Positions 53,903 to 63,559 of a DNA stretch of 64,000 bases are shown here, piece by piece. Below the pieces are notes generated by a model. It was not told where the DNA came from and did not search any database. It worked only from the letters and a program-made list of their open reading frames with translations. A program made the position numbers and the translations under genes. The stretch is from Takakia lepidozioides (Eukaryota > Streptophyta > Takakiopsida > Takakiales > Takakiaceae), in NCBI GenBank assembly GCA_030704615.1, contig CM060734.1, forward strand, positions 12,836,001 through 12,900,000, read 5' to 3'. Position 1 is the first letter of the stretch, and each line of letters begins with the position of its first letter.

Positions 53903-54096
53903 ATTTGATCAGTGTACTTAGTGGTTTTTGTACACACCATCTACCCTTACCTTTCTCCTTTTCACCTTCTCATTTTGTTATATTGACAAATGTTCTCGGG
54001 GGGCTTTGACAGAAAGTCACCAAAGGAGGTCCTAGCTGGAATGAGGACCTCATAGCCCTGGGGTATCAGTCCCCACTACCTCCTCCAATTCCTGCT

Positions 54097-55621
54097 GTGC
54101 AGGCAACCCTCGCACAAGTCACACCAAGTGACTTCCATGCTGCATTGCAAAAGATGGATACTGAGGCCGTGGAAAATTCAGGTGATGAAAACCCCGTGTT
54201 ATTACTTGAAACCTTGGCTTTGGAAAATTGGGTTGCACTTGGCATCATGGCAAATAAGAATGGCAGGTACCTGGAGAAGCTCCAGGAATTCAATACTAAA
54301 ATGATTGAGGTACTGGAAGATGATGCCGAGGAGCTGATACAATGGGAAAAGAAGGGATCAGCCATTGAGGCAGCTCAACCTAGAAGATGACCAGACTGTC
54401 TCCACGCAGAAATCTACAAACACATATGAAAAAGACTTCATCCCTTCTGTAAGTAATCACCCAATCCTTGGGCACATGATTTTACCGGATGAAGAAAAAG
54501 AGGCAGTGAGAGAATTCTGTGAACAAGTAGAAATCTCACAAGTGGAACAAGAAAGGGCAGCAGGTGCCACTCCTGGAAATCTGCAATTTGTCCCTTGGTT
54601 GCCTCCCCGTGCAGTTGAATTAGAGGTTGCCAATAACGATCACATGATGTGGCACCCACATGCTAATATCAATTTATTGGCACCCATTTCTATTGAAATG
54701 TGGGTCAAATGGGGCAACATAACTCCTGCTGAACGCAGTAGGTGTGCACAGGATGCTAAGGAGGGTTTTCAGAGAATAAAAAAGGAACCTATTGCTGTGG
54801 CATGGCCACTAAGGACCTTCTACTACAAGCTCTGTGACAAAGGTGAGAACCTTACCCTGAGGACCAAAAATGACTTGTCGACTGGTTCGGCCAAATCCAA
54901 AAATCACAAGAGTCAACTCTTCAACTGGCATCGTCCCTACATAAGATGTAACTGTGGACAAGGAGGGGCACCCTCTTCTTGCATTGGGAGTGTTGCTTGG
55001 TTTGACCATATGGTATGGTATATGCTGAACAATCTGATTGTGTTCTTCCCTGATGATGCCTATCCTTCGGTGCAAACCAAGTATTACAGCTTTCTGGTAT
55101 GGATCATGCGGGCTGCCAGATCTGCCGTTCTTGCACAAATTACCTTCCAGATGACCCGGGGCTTCATAATGGAAGCAGCTTATGAATTCTCATTTGACCC
55201 CCAAGCCAAGTTGCTTGGGAAGTTAGGAGAATCCAAGGGGGCCAGATACATTGAGAAACTTGTGAAACCTGGGTCTTTTTCAGACAGCCTTCCCAGGCCA
55301 CAATTCAACAGCTACAAACGGCAGCGTATGGAGGGGCAGACGCCTCCTCAACAAGGCAAGAACAATGCCACTCGAGGCAGAGGTACCCCTGGTCGTGGAA
55401 GAGGTCTCTACCAAAGAGGAGGACGCTCTGGCAGGGGGCAATACTCTACCAACACCTCTGAGAATTCAAGAGCAACGAATCGGTCATCACTTGGGGGTTC
55501 GGGTGCTAATTCCAGTACCACCATCAACATCGCCAGCCAGGAGTCATACAAGACTCGTCGTATCACTGACGAGTTCTCCCCAATACGCAAACGAGATTTT
55601 GGATCATGGACAGATCTTTAA
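54097..55621 (+). CDS. ORF1 of the Penelope-like element, gag-like with RGG tail
   Basis: Two overlapping frames (54097-54390 and 54365-55621) appear to be one protein joined by a frame change near 54380. The first part is acidic and helical (ENWVALGIMANKNGRYLEKL), likely coiled coil. The second has NLQFVPWLPPRAVELEVANN, MWHPHANINLLAPISIEMWV, a CNCGQGGAPSSC cysteine cluster and a hydrophobic helix region (WFDHMVWYMLNNLIVFF). It ends in an RGG-rich stretch (TRGRGTPGRGRGLYQRGGRS) that probably binds nucleic acid. No named domain is recognised. Position before the RT and basic RGG tail suggest an RNA-binding ORF1. Confidence 0.55.
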
Positions 55622-56042
55622 AAATCTCATTTTTGGTATGTTCCTCTACTTTGCATGTGCAGATGCGTTGTTTGGTCTTGAGGATGGTTGTAGACAAATT
55701 GAAACTCATGCCTATGGTAGGAAATTCATAAAACAGGCAACAAAACCTGCTCCCTTGGGATTCATTCATATGTTGTACCCAAACCGTGGTATGGAGTGGA
55801 TAAACCCTAGGAACTTGATAAAAGAAGCTTTTTTGGAATTTGGACAAAATGACTTGGCTATTCTCATCGGTGAGATAGTCTTTGGATGGACATATCATAA
55901 ACAAAGCAGCTCTGAATACTATCAGCCTGCTGATGTTTTCCGTGATTTTTGCTTTATGCAAGACCTGATTCACTCACCAGATTGTCTATGTGACAGTGCC
56001 AAGAGGTTTCATGATTTTCGGGATGCGGATACAAAAACATAA
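55365..56042 (+). pseudogene. Pre-RT region of the Penelope-like ORF2
   Basis: In this frame 55580-56042 is protein-like: GFIHMLYPNRGMEWINPRN, DLAILIGEIVFGWTYH, DCLCDSAKRFHDF. The cysteine pair CLC followed in the same frame by HVRTMDLNIIRHARLKELF is typical of the stretch just before the RT in several Penelope-type proteins. A single TAA at 56040 separates it from the RT frame, so the ORF was probably continuous. Confidence 0.5.
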
Positions 56043-56084
56043 TTCCATCTATCTGGTTCTACACCTACGCAACACGTACGTACC

Positions 56085-57836
56085 ATGGACCTAAATATTA
56101 TTAGACACGCAAGGCTGAAAGAACTATTCAGCCTAGGTATGAATCACATCCCTCTCAAACGTACTTTGCTGAAAGACGTTGTTGAACAAGTGTCTCTGGC
56201 TTTCCATAGAACCTGTGAAATTTTACATATAGACCCATGTGAATCTTGGGCAGCATCCTGCAGCCAATGGGTAAAAAACACATGCTGGGATAGATTGAAA
56301 CAAAAAGCCGGCAGAGGAAGGTACGACTTCACTCACCATGAGCGCAATCCTCTTACTGTAAAAGAGGCAAAAGATGAACTTTCATGGCTTCTCAATCACC
56401 TGTATTTTTCTGGTCTTGACAAGGCTAACAACAACGTATGTTTTATGTGTGTGAAGCACATAAGAACTCAAGCCTTCCACAGATTGATGGGTAAAGACTT
56501 TACACCATGCAAGCAAGCTGAGGTATGGCTGCCACCTGACCTTCTTCTAGGAAACATTTCCGTGGAAATACAGAGTCTGATTCCGGAGATACCTGCTCCC
56601 TCCTGTAGATTACCTTACATTATGGGAATCTACAAGCTACATAAGAAAAAATACAGATGGATTACCAATGCCCATAAATGTGTTTTCAGTGAACTTGCTA
56701 GCCTTCTTACAAGGGCTACCATGGATCTTCTACCATTGGTAAAAGAATGGGCCAAGACAAGGCTGGATACTTATGAGCAATTTTTCAAAGTATCTACTGC
56801 TATGTATTGGATTATTGATTCCATCACTGACTTTACACTAAACCTGCCTGAAAAAGTCCATAACATCTTTGTTGCTGACATTACACAATGCTATGAGAAC
56901 ATACCTTTGACAGGACAGGATAACCTAGGGGACGCCATTGAATACGTGGTGAAGATTGCATTCCAGCAACACCATCGGTCTCACCCCCGAGCACGTCATA
57001 CTCTATGGATTCCAGCCAAAAACGGTACTTTCGGAAAAAGTAGATGGGGCACGTCTTCCCCAAAATCAGGTACCTGGATTGAACTTTCTGAAGTCAAACT
57101 ACTTATGCTCCACAAATGGCTTATGTCACACTGTTTTGTCGCCTTAGGGGACCGTGTATGGCAGCAGATTTCTGGAATACCTATGGGTTTTTCATGCTCA
57201 CCATTATGGTGCAACATGTACTTCCTTTCTTATGAAATCAAATTCATCTTAAGGCTTGCAGCTTTAGGACAATTCCAGCTTATGCCTATGTTTAAATCTG
57301 CCTTCAGATACATTGATGATATATGCTGGCTAAATGTGGGTGATGCAATGCTATTCCTGGACCCACGGGCAGACAGAAGCAGCAACAACCCTTGGTGGAT
57401 CTACCCACTCAATGTAGTGGAGATCAAACCTGAGCTACTACTCACTAAAAACGATTCCCAATACGTGGGGTTGGAAGCTTGTTTCATGAATATCCAGATT
57501 ACAGTCTCAAACTGTGACACAGGTGAGTTCCATTTCCAGAAATATGACAAGAGAAGACTACTTCCTTTCTCTTACACTCAATATATCCAGTTCTTATCCA
57601 ATAGGCCTGTGAATCAATCTTACAACATTGTGATTTCACAAGTTGTGCCTATTCTATACATTTCCAGCAATGCTGATCTGGCTGGGAAGGAGTGTAGCAT
57701 TCTGATTAACACTCTTGGGAGGAATGGTTTCAAGACCAGAAATCGTATCTTGACAAAATTCCTTGAACGTGGTTCATTCCCTGGCCTGCTCTTCCCTGTA
57801 CAAGAGCTTATTGAGAAACTGAAAGGTACTTTCTAA
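56085..57836 (+). CDS. Penelope-like reverse transcriptase
   Basis: The 583-residue open frame starts MDLNIIRHARLKELFSLGMN, the usual N-terminal signature (LSLG..H.P) of Penelope RTs. The finger motif reads IMGIYKLHKKKYRWITNA. Motif A is FVADITQCYENIPL, matching the D....Y.NIP form that separates Penelope and telomerase-like RTs from LTR and LINE RTs. Motif B is QISGIPMGFSCSPLWCNMYF; motif C is FRYIDDICWLN with the two Asp; QYVGLEACFMNIQI follows. The thumb ends NRILTKFLERGSFPGLLF, and the frame stops at 57836. No GIY-YIG nuclease follows, as in endonuclease-lacking Penelope families, which in other eukaryotes are often telomere-associated. Lysine-tryptophan (RWI) replaces the common RPI after the KLHK motif. 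Confidence 0.8.
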   Translation: MDLNIIRHARLKELFSLGMNHIPLKRTLLKDVVEQVSLAFHRTCEILHIDPCESWAASCSQWVKNTCWDRLKQKAGRGRYDFTHHERNPLTVKEAKDELSWLLNHLYFSGLDKANNNVCFMCVKHIRTQAFHRLMGKDFTPCKQAEVWLPPDLLLGNISVEIQSLIPEIPAPSCRLPYIMGIYKLHKKKYRWITNAHKCVFSELASLLTRATMDLLPLVKEWAKTRLDTYEQFFKVSTAMYWIIDSITDFTLNLPEKVHNIFVADITQCYENIPLTGQDNLGDAIEYVVKIAFQQHHRSHPRARHTLWIPAKNGTFGKSRWGTSSPKSGTWIELSEVKLLMLHKWLMSHCFVALGDRVWQQISGIPMGFSCSPLWCNMYFLSYEIKFILRLAALGQFQLMPMFKSAFRYIDDICWLNVGDAMLFLDPRADRSSNNPWWIYPLNVVEIKPELLLTKNDSQYVGLEACFMNIQITVSNCDTGEFHFQKYDKRRLLPFSYTQYIQFLSNRPVNQSYNIVISQVVPILYISSNADLAGKECSILINTLGRNGFKTRNRILTKFLERGSFPGLLFPVQELIEKLKGTF

Positions 57837-58038
57837 AAACCTATACAGAGCTATGTTATACCATTGAACTCTACGTTCTTTTCTAAGTGATACTATACTA
57901 GTGTTGCTATGATACATTTTATGCCATCATTTCATTCTTGATCCGAGGAAGTGAGGATGTAGGATTCTACTCCTTTGGATAAATATTATCTGAGGATAGA
58001 ACTACATGGAAGAGGGAAAACCTTATGAGAAGAGGTCT
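57837..58038 (+). other. 3' non-coding region of the Penelope-like element
   Basis: AT-rich, no frame. It leads into the hairpin/pseudoknot candidate. Confidence 0.5.
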
Positions 58039-58088
58039 GGTATGCACTCCCTTACGGGGTGAGTGCATACCACACTTACTCCGTAAGG
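58039..58088 (+). promoter_or_regulatory. Candidate RNA pseudoknot behind the RT gene
   Basis: GGTATGCACTC (58039-58049) pairs with GAGTGCATACC (58061-58071). Loop bases CCTTACGG (58050-58057) pair with CCGTAAGG (58081-58088), giving a compact H-type pseudoknot just before the right direct repeat. It could be a recognition structure for the RT, a terminator-like element or a ribozyme. No hammerhead core was found. Confidence 0.55.
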
Positions 58089-58122
58089 TTCTACCATGCC
58101 AGGGGATTGGCTGGTGGGTCCC

Positions 58123-59880
58123 TCTCTCTCCCTCTCTCCCTCTCCCTCTATAAATCTTTGGATTTCATCTGGCCTTAACCTTTTGAGGTTATTTAGTTTT
58201 TCATCCCTGCCTTTTTCATCCAAATCTGGATGATTTTATTTTATTGGATGATGAAACTTAATATACAGAAAGCTAGAGTTACCATCTATTTTTTTCATCT
58301 AAACTGGATGATCTACATAAATAATGGTTACCTATTATAAAATCCAAGAGAATAATAAAACTACCATCATAAATGATGGCAGTTATTAAACCTAAACCTA
58401 TACCATAACCCTAAAAGATACATTTCTATGGGATGTCATCCAGTGACAAAATGCCTATCTTGGTAAAATGTGATATTTCATCCATCCTGGATGAAAAATC
58501 GGGAAGTTTTGCCCTAAGCAGGCCGACACACTTCAAGCACTGAACTCGTGCTTCAGTGAACCTTGATGATGCGCCGTATAAACCTGCTCCCCTGCTGCTA
58601 CATGGTACTCGTGATTGCTGGCTCTTGGGATGCGTAGTGGTGGTTAAACAGATTCTTCTATGGCAGACGACAAAGCCGTGATTGCTCTGATCAGGAACTC
58701 ATGGTTCTTTATTTTGCAGCGGCGCTTTAGGGTTTAGGGTTCAGCGGCCTTGTTGGGAAGTACTCTATCCCTATTTATCTACAGATTACTTGTTGCTCTC
58801 TCTTCGTGTATGAGCCACTCTCTAGCTGTGAACGCTTCTACTCTGATTGCGTTCTATTGGAGACAATCTGTTGGACGCCATGGCGCAGGGCATACCACAA
58901 ACACTCAAGGTTTTTTGAGTTTACCATTGCTTGAATTGTGATATGTACTTGCTTTAGAATTCAACACTGACATGGATAGCAACTATGAAGACCTGCCACT
59001 TACCTGCTGCATCCTCACTAACACACATCGCTATGTGGTGGTTTTTGGGACGGGCACAGGTGAGGGTCTTCACTTGTCTTGATTTCTTGAAGCTTGCAGT
59101 TCCTGTTCTTGCAAGTGTGGATAATGCTACTGCCTAAGCTGCTGATGCCATCTGCTGTTTCAAACTGCCACCATGCCGCTTCAGACCTGCTCCAAGATTG
59201 CTCCAATGAGGATCTGCTTCTCTCCTTACCCCTGTTTACGGTTTTTTACAACCACATTTGCATGTGTAGGAGTTTAGCTATGAAGGATACAAGGATACAA
59301 AATAGCAGTTATTACTTTGACTGCCTTGATACTTGGCTCTGAAATGAGAACTCTTGGTATGACTCTGATGGATCAAAAGGATAGGCTTTGATAGATAACA
59401 CACATTCTTCAAGGCCCTCATATCATTTTGGTTTCATGGCTTGATAACAAACTGGGGTTTCTGAGCTGCTCTTTCACCTTGGCAGAACTACTTTATGTGG
59501 CCTTAAAATACCATTCTAGGCCTATACCTGCTTAAGGGGGCTCTACACTGTTGTTTCTTCTTCCTTTTTAAGAATCTTGCTTATATCTTGGTTCTAAAAC
59601 ATCATCTTCAAACCAAACCTGCAATCTGGTTTTTGAAATGAGTTTAAAATGGATTCTTGAGATGATGATGGTGCTTTCATGATATGAATGACCTGGAATC
59701 CCACCCTCCCGCCCTGTTTTTTTCAGAGACCCTGAAATGTAATTGGGTATTCAAATGAGATTGTAAACATGAAAGAGAATGATAGATGGTGCCCTGTAAA
59801 GGGCTGTTTTGTCTTTCAATGACAATGACCTTAGCGGTCTTGTCCATGTCTTGACATGACATGTATATCTTTCCTCTCTT
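58123..59880 (+). repeat. Right pseudo-LTR of the Penelope-like element
   Basis: Matches the left repeat over about 1.74 kb with scattered single-base changes and one small replacement (58726-58747). It preserves the empty target of the family-B insertion (CCCTG, 59793). Confidence 0.9.
58726..58740 (+). repeat. Interstitial telomere-type repeat TTTAGGGTTTAGGGT
   Basis: Present only in the right repeat, where the left copy reads GCGCTTTTACTCCTTG (33430-33445). Two TTTAGGG units plus TCAGCGGCC replace a few bases. Confidence 0.85.
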
Positions 59881-59930
59881 TTTAACTTTTCTGCCACTTT
59901 TTTTATTTATTTTTATTTATTTTTTAAGCA

Positions 59931-60920
59931 GCACAAAAGAGAGGGAGAGAGAGAGGGAGAGATAAAGAAACAAAAAAAAAACAAAATGTGGGGAGGGGGG
60001 TTCTGAGGAGCTGCTTCTCAGTCACTCCGCCCCCATTTTTTTTCTTTTTTCTTTTTTCTTTTGTTGCCTCCTCTCTCCCTCTCTCTCTCCCTCTGTCCCT
60101 CTCCCTCTATCTCCCACTCTCTCCCTCTCTTTTGTCTATGTCCCTCTCGCTATCTCTTTTTAACTTTTTGCCCCGTCTCTCCCTCTCTGGTTTGTTTTGT
60201 TTTGTGAGGAGCACAAAAGAAAGGGAGAGAGAGGGGAGAGAGGGAGAGATCATAAAACAAAAAAAAAGTGGGGGGGAGGGGACTGAGCTGCTGCTCAGTC
60301 AGTCCCCCCCCCCCCATTTTTTATTTTTTTTTCTTTGTTGCCCCCTCTCTCCCACTCTCTCCTCCTCTTTTATCTCTGTCCCTCTCCCTCTCCCTCTATT
60401 GTTTGTTTTGTTTTTTAAGCAGCACAAAAGATAGGGATAAAGAGGGACAGAGAGGGAGAGATCAGGAAAGGTGGGAGGGAGAGGGAGAGGGAGAGGGAGA
60501 GGAAGTGGGTCACTACCCCCCCATATTTTTATTTTTATTTTTTTTCTTGCACCTCTCTCTCTCTCTCTCTCTCTTTCCCTCTCTCTCCCTCTGTCCCTCT
60601 CCCTCTCTCTCCATCTCTCTCCTCCTTCTCTCTCTCTCCCCCCTCTCTCTCTTCTCTGATTTTTGTTTTTTTGTGGGGATTGACAAAAGAGAGAGAAAAG
60701 GAGGGAGAGGGACAGAGAGGGAGAGAGAGGGCGAGACGAGCAAACAAAAACAAAAAAGGTGGGGGGGGGGGGGGGAGGGACTGAGCAGCAGCAGTTGCTC
60801 AGTCACTTCCCCCCACCCCCCCACATTTTTTTATTTTTTTTCCTTGAACCTTTCTGGTGAGGCGGAGCTGAGAGCAGCAGCACTTGCTGCTCTCAGCCCC
60901 CCACATGCTTTGTTTTTTTT
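59931..60920. repeat. Tandem GA/CT palindromic repeats, right block
   Basis: Four units of roughly 220-280 bp. Each has a GCACAAAAGA-type start, a GA-rich arm, a G run with GACTGAGC, a short loop, GCTCAGTC with a C run, and a CT-rich arm. Cores are near 59990-60035, 60270-60320, 60480-60530 and 60760-60815. Long frames here are low-complexity artefacts. Confidence 0.85.
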
Positions 60921-60941
60921 TTTTTTGGATCTGGAATGTAG

Positions 60942-63240
60942 AGATTGTTTCGTGGTGAGGCCAACTTTTGGGTAAGCATGACGGGTGCCAGGCTTATGGG
61001 GAAAGAGAAGAAGTCCCATGCCCCAAAGAAAGGGGCGGAGAACCTGTTTGCTCTGCCGGCATGTGTGACGCGGGCTGGCGTCTCACGGTTAACCAGCCCC
61101 GTCGACAGCCGCAGCCGGAGGGCTCCTCTGCCCCCTGAGGCCAGCCCCCCCCCCCCCCCCCCCCCTCTTGTCCCCATCTTGGATTTGCCAGCTCAACCAC
61201 CTCTCCTATTCGGGAGGTTGTTGCTGGGCCGGATGCTTAGTTGAGCATACCCCCGGCCACCAAGACGGGTGAGATGTACCTTGGCAAGCGCATCACCCGT
61301 TCGGGGGCCCGGTTCGGGCAACTTTTGGATGTCACCCCTATACAGACCCCTTCCTCTGCAGTGAAGGCCACATTTGCCAAGGCCCAAGGTCGGGTTGAAG
61401 GGCCTCGGGAACTGGCGGTTCCTAGCCCAATGTTGATCATGAGGGAGGAGTTGACAAGGAGGGCCAATGAGGAGGCCGAGATAGCGAAGCACCTCGAATT
61501 AGTGAAGCCGGGTGAGGGCTTCTACCCTGCTACGCATTTGTGGGGGGGGGGGGGAGGAGGAGCTACGGGCCGGTTTGGAGCGGCCTAGCCGATCAGCGAT
61601 GTCGTCCCCTCAGCCTGAGTGGTCAACAAAGAAGGGCCTGGACTCCGGGGCGCCGCTGCCGACTATAGTCGACATCTGGAACCTACTTCCTGCGGCGCTT
61701 CGGGAGGGGATAACACGGGGACTTCCGGCAGCGGGGACTCCTGCCACATCGGGTGACACCGGGGCCGAGTCGGCCAAGCTTGCAAAGGTACAACCGTCGC
61801 ACCTTGCCCATTCCATGTTTTGTCATTTCTTTTGCATGCATGTATTTCTTTTTTGTTCGTTTCTTTTTTTGAATTTGGGGGTGGGGTATGAGGCAGAGAC
61901 ATTCTTGGCCGGTTGGATGCACTCCCGTGGGGTTATCAATGAGGCAGAGCACATGGTGTTGATGAAGGACCAGAACACCAAAGGCAAGAAGAAGAGGCCT
62001 CGACCTCCCGAGGTCTCTTTTACCATCAATGAAAGGGCTGCCGAGGAGGGAGAGGGAGAAGGAGAGAGAGGAAGTAGCGGGGAAGGGGGAGGAAGTAGTC
62101 GTGGAGAAGGGGAAGGAAAAGAAGAAGAGGAGGAAGTCTCATGGAGACGATGAGGTGGGTGTGCGTGCGGGAGACGGCAGTGGGATAACAAAGGAGGTGG
62201 GGAAGGAGCCTGCAAAAAAGGGAGAGGGTGGGAAGAATAAGAAGAAATCTCGGGGGATATAAAGGTGGCCTTGGCAAAGATCGTTGTGCCATCGGTGGAG
62301 GTCAATAAGCATGGTAACCCCTGCGGTGCGTTTTGGGCGGCTATGAAGGGACCAGCCTTCCAACTCGCAGCGGCATGGTTCTCTTGGCACATCGAGTGGG
62401 ATGATCAACACTATGGCCAGAAGCGCAAGTACGCCCGTGAGTTAGACCGCCGGTTTTTGAGCAATTGGAGTGAGACGAGGGTGATGGAGATGGTGGGGTA
62501 GAACTTGAAGAACAAGAGCTACCGTGCCAGACAAAGGATTAGGCAATGGAAAAGGGGGTCACATCCAAACCACCTTTTGAAATTTCACAGGTTGGCAAAT
62601 CCTTGATTCATTTCACCTTCCATTTGTTGCATGAGCATTAATGAGGTGGATTCGATGCAACGTATGTGTGTAATTCACTAATTGTTGGGGGGGGGGGGGG
62701 GTGCATAGGTATCGTGGGATGCGCTCATTGCGGGAGAGAATGATGCGGCAAACAAGGATAAGTTTCAGAGGGCACGCGAAGCAACAACAATCCGCCTTGA
62801 GAAACACAAATCCACACACAGGTGGGGCCCCGGCGGATCGAGGGGTTTTATCCTCCGATTTGTAAGTCATACTTCTCTATGTATTTTGTTATGTCTTCTT
62901 TCTGGCTCCATCATCGTGAGAAACTGACTTTAATTTGTGACATGTGTAGGAAACCACGTTTGAGAGGTTGTCATCTCCGGTAGAGTACGACTACACCAAG
63001 GAGCATGGTTGGCAATCCCTCATGACCAACATGACCAAGACGGAGGGGATGAATGCACTATAAGGCACTAGTATGGCTGAGGGGGGGGGGGGGGGGGGGG
63101 GGGGTCATGGCCAGGGATTGGATGAGAGCTTTGTAGGAGTTAGGGGAACGCCGCCTGATTTATGTGCTCAGGCAAAGGGCGCGGAGTTATCAGGCTCATC
63201 GGATAGCTATGGCTCCTCCTTTGACGATGAGGATGAATAG
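60942..63240 (+). CDS. 3' exons of the spliced gene, possibly En/Spm-type transposon protein
   Basis: After an acceptor (ATGTAG, 60936-60941) the frame RLFRGEANFWVSMTGARLMG continues the upstream exons. Protein-like blocks follow with frame changes and probable introns: YLGKRITRSGARFGQLLDV, MLIMREELTRRANEEAEIAKH, DIWNLLPAALREGITRG, FLAGWMHSRGVINEAEHM and an acidic-basic tract (62040-62130). After these come NPCGAFWAAMKGPAFQLAAA, WDDQHYGQKRKYARELDRRF, NKSYRARQRIRQWKRGSH and WDALIAGENDAANKDKFQRA. The donor is GTAAGT (62861) and the acceptor TGTAG (62949). Then come TTFERLSSPVEYDYTKEHGW, a 24-G run and an acidic end SSFDDEDE (stop 63238). The NKS..R..R...RGSH and helical W..LI...NDAANKDKFQ segments recall plant Ptta/En/Spm transposase-associated proteins, a weak similarity. 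Several breaks suggest decay or assembly errors at homopolymers. Confidence 0.35.
61145..61165. repeat. Poly-C run (21 C)
   Basis: It lies inside the gene model, where the translation becomes a proline run. A likely cause of the frame change that follows near 61230. Confidence 0.9.
63081..63104. repeat. Poly-G run (24 G) in an apparent exon
   Basis: Encodes a glycine run in the 3' exon. Its length is at the limit of reliable sequencing, and the frame across it is uncertain. Confidence 0.9.
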
Positions 63241-63559
63241 TCCTAGTCCGTGTAGCTAGTCCCAGGGTCAGTCTATTGAACCCTTGTGAGCAAAGAATTC
63301 AGCTCATTGCTTGTAAATATATTTCCATTTGTACATATATTTCCATCTTCCATCTTATTCATGTGTCGCACGGCCTCACCCTCGATTCATGCTTGCTTGA
63401 ACCTATGCAATAAACAAAATTGAGTACCTGTTAAATCAGAGCAATGGAAGCTCTAATGTCTTCCAACACCCAAGAAAGAAACCAGGGAAAAACCCTAAAT
63501 CACCCCCAATTCACCCCCCAAAATGACACACCCCCCTCCCCCCACCACCCCCCACAATG
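63241..63559. other. 3' flank of the spliced gene
   Basis: AT-rich sequence with TGTAAATATATTT and AATAAACAAAA motifs at 63315-63420, which could serve as plant polyadenylation signals. C-rich DNA follows. Confidence 0.35.

Larger units (their letters stand above)
32830..59880 (+). mobile_element. Penelope-like retroelement with 1.74-kb direct repeats (split)
   Basis: Two long direct repeats (32830-34486 continued at 53813-53902; and 58123-59880) flank ORF1 and an RT gene of Penelope type. The left repeat is split by a family-B chromovirus with target duplication CCCTG; the intact site GCCCTGTAAAGGG is seen in the right repeat at 59793. Without insertions the element is about 7.7 kb. Long direct repeats fit the pseudo-LTRs that Penelope elements form by partial tandem arrangement. 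No GIY-YIG endonuclease is visible after the RT. Confidence 0.75.

Noticed and set aside
58023-58110. Hammerhead ribozyme in the Penelope-like element
   Set aside because: No CUGANGA...GAAA core in the proper order was found here or, on a quick reading, in the direct repeats. Only the pseudoknot is supported.
59988-60975. Long frames on both strands encoding serine/leucine or glutamate/arginine runs
   Set aside because: They are translations of CT/GA simple repeats and G/C runs, open on both strands at once.
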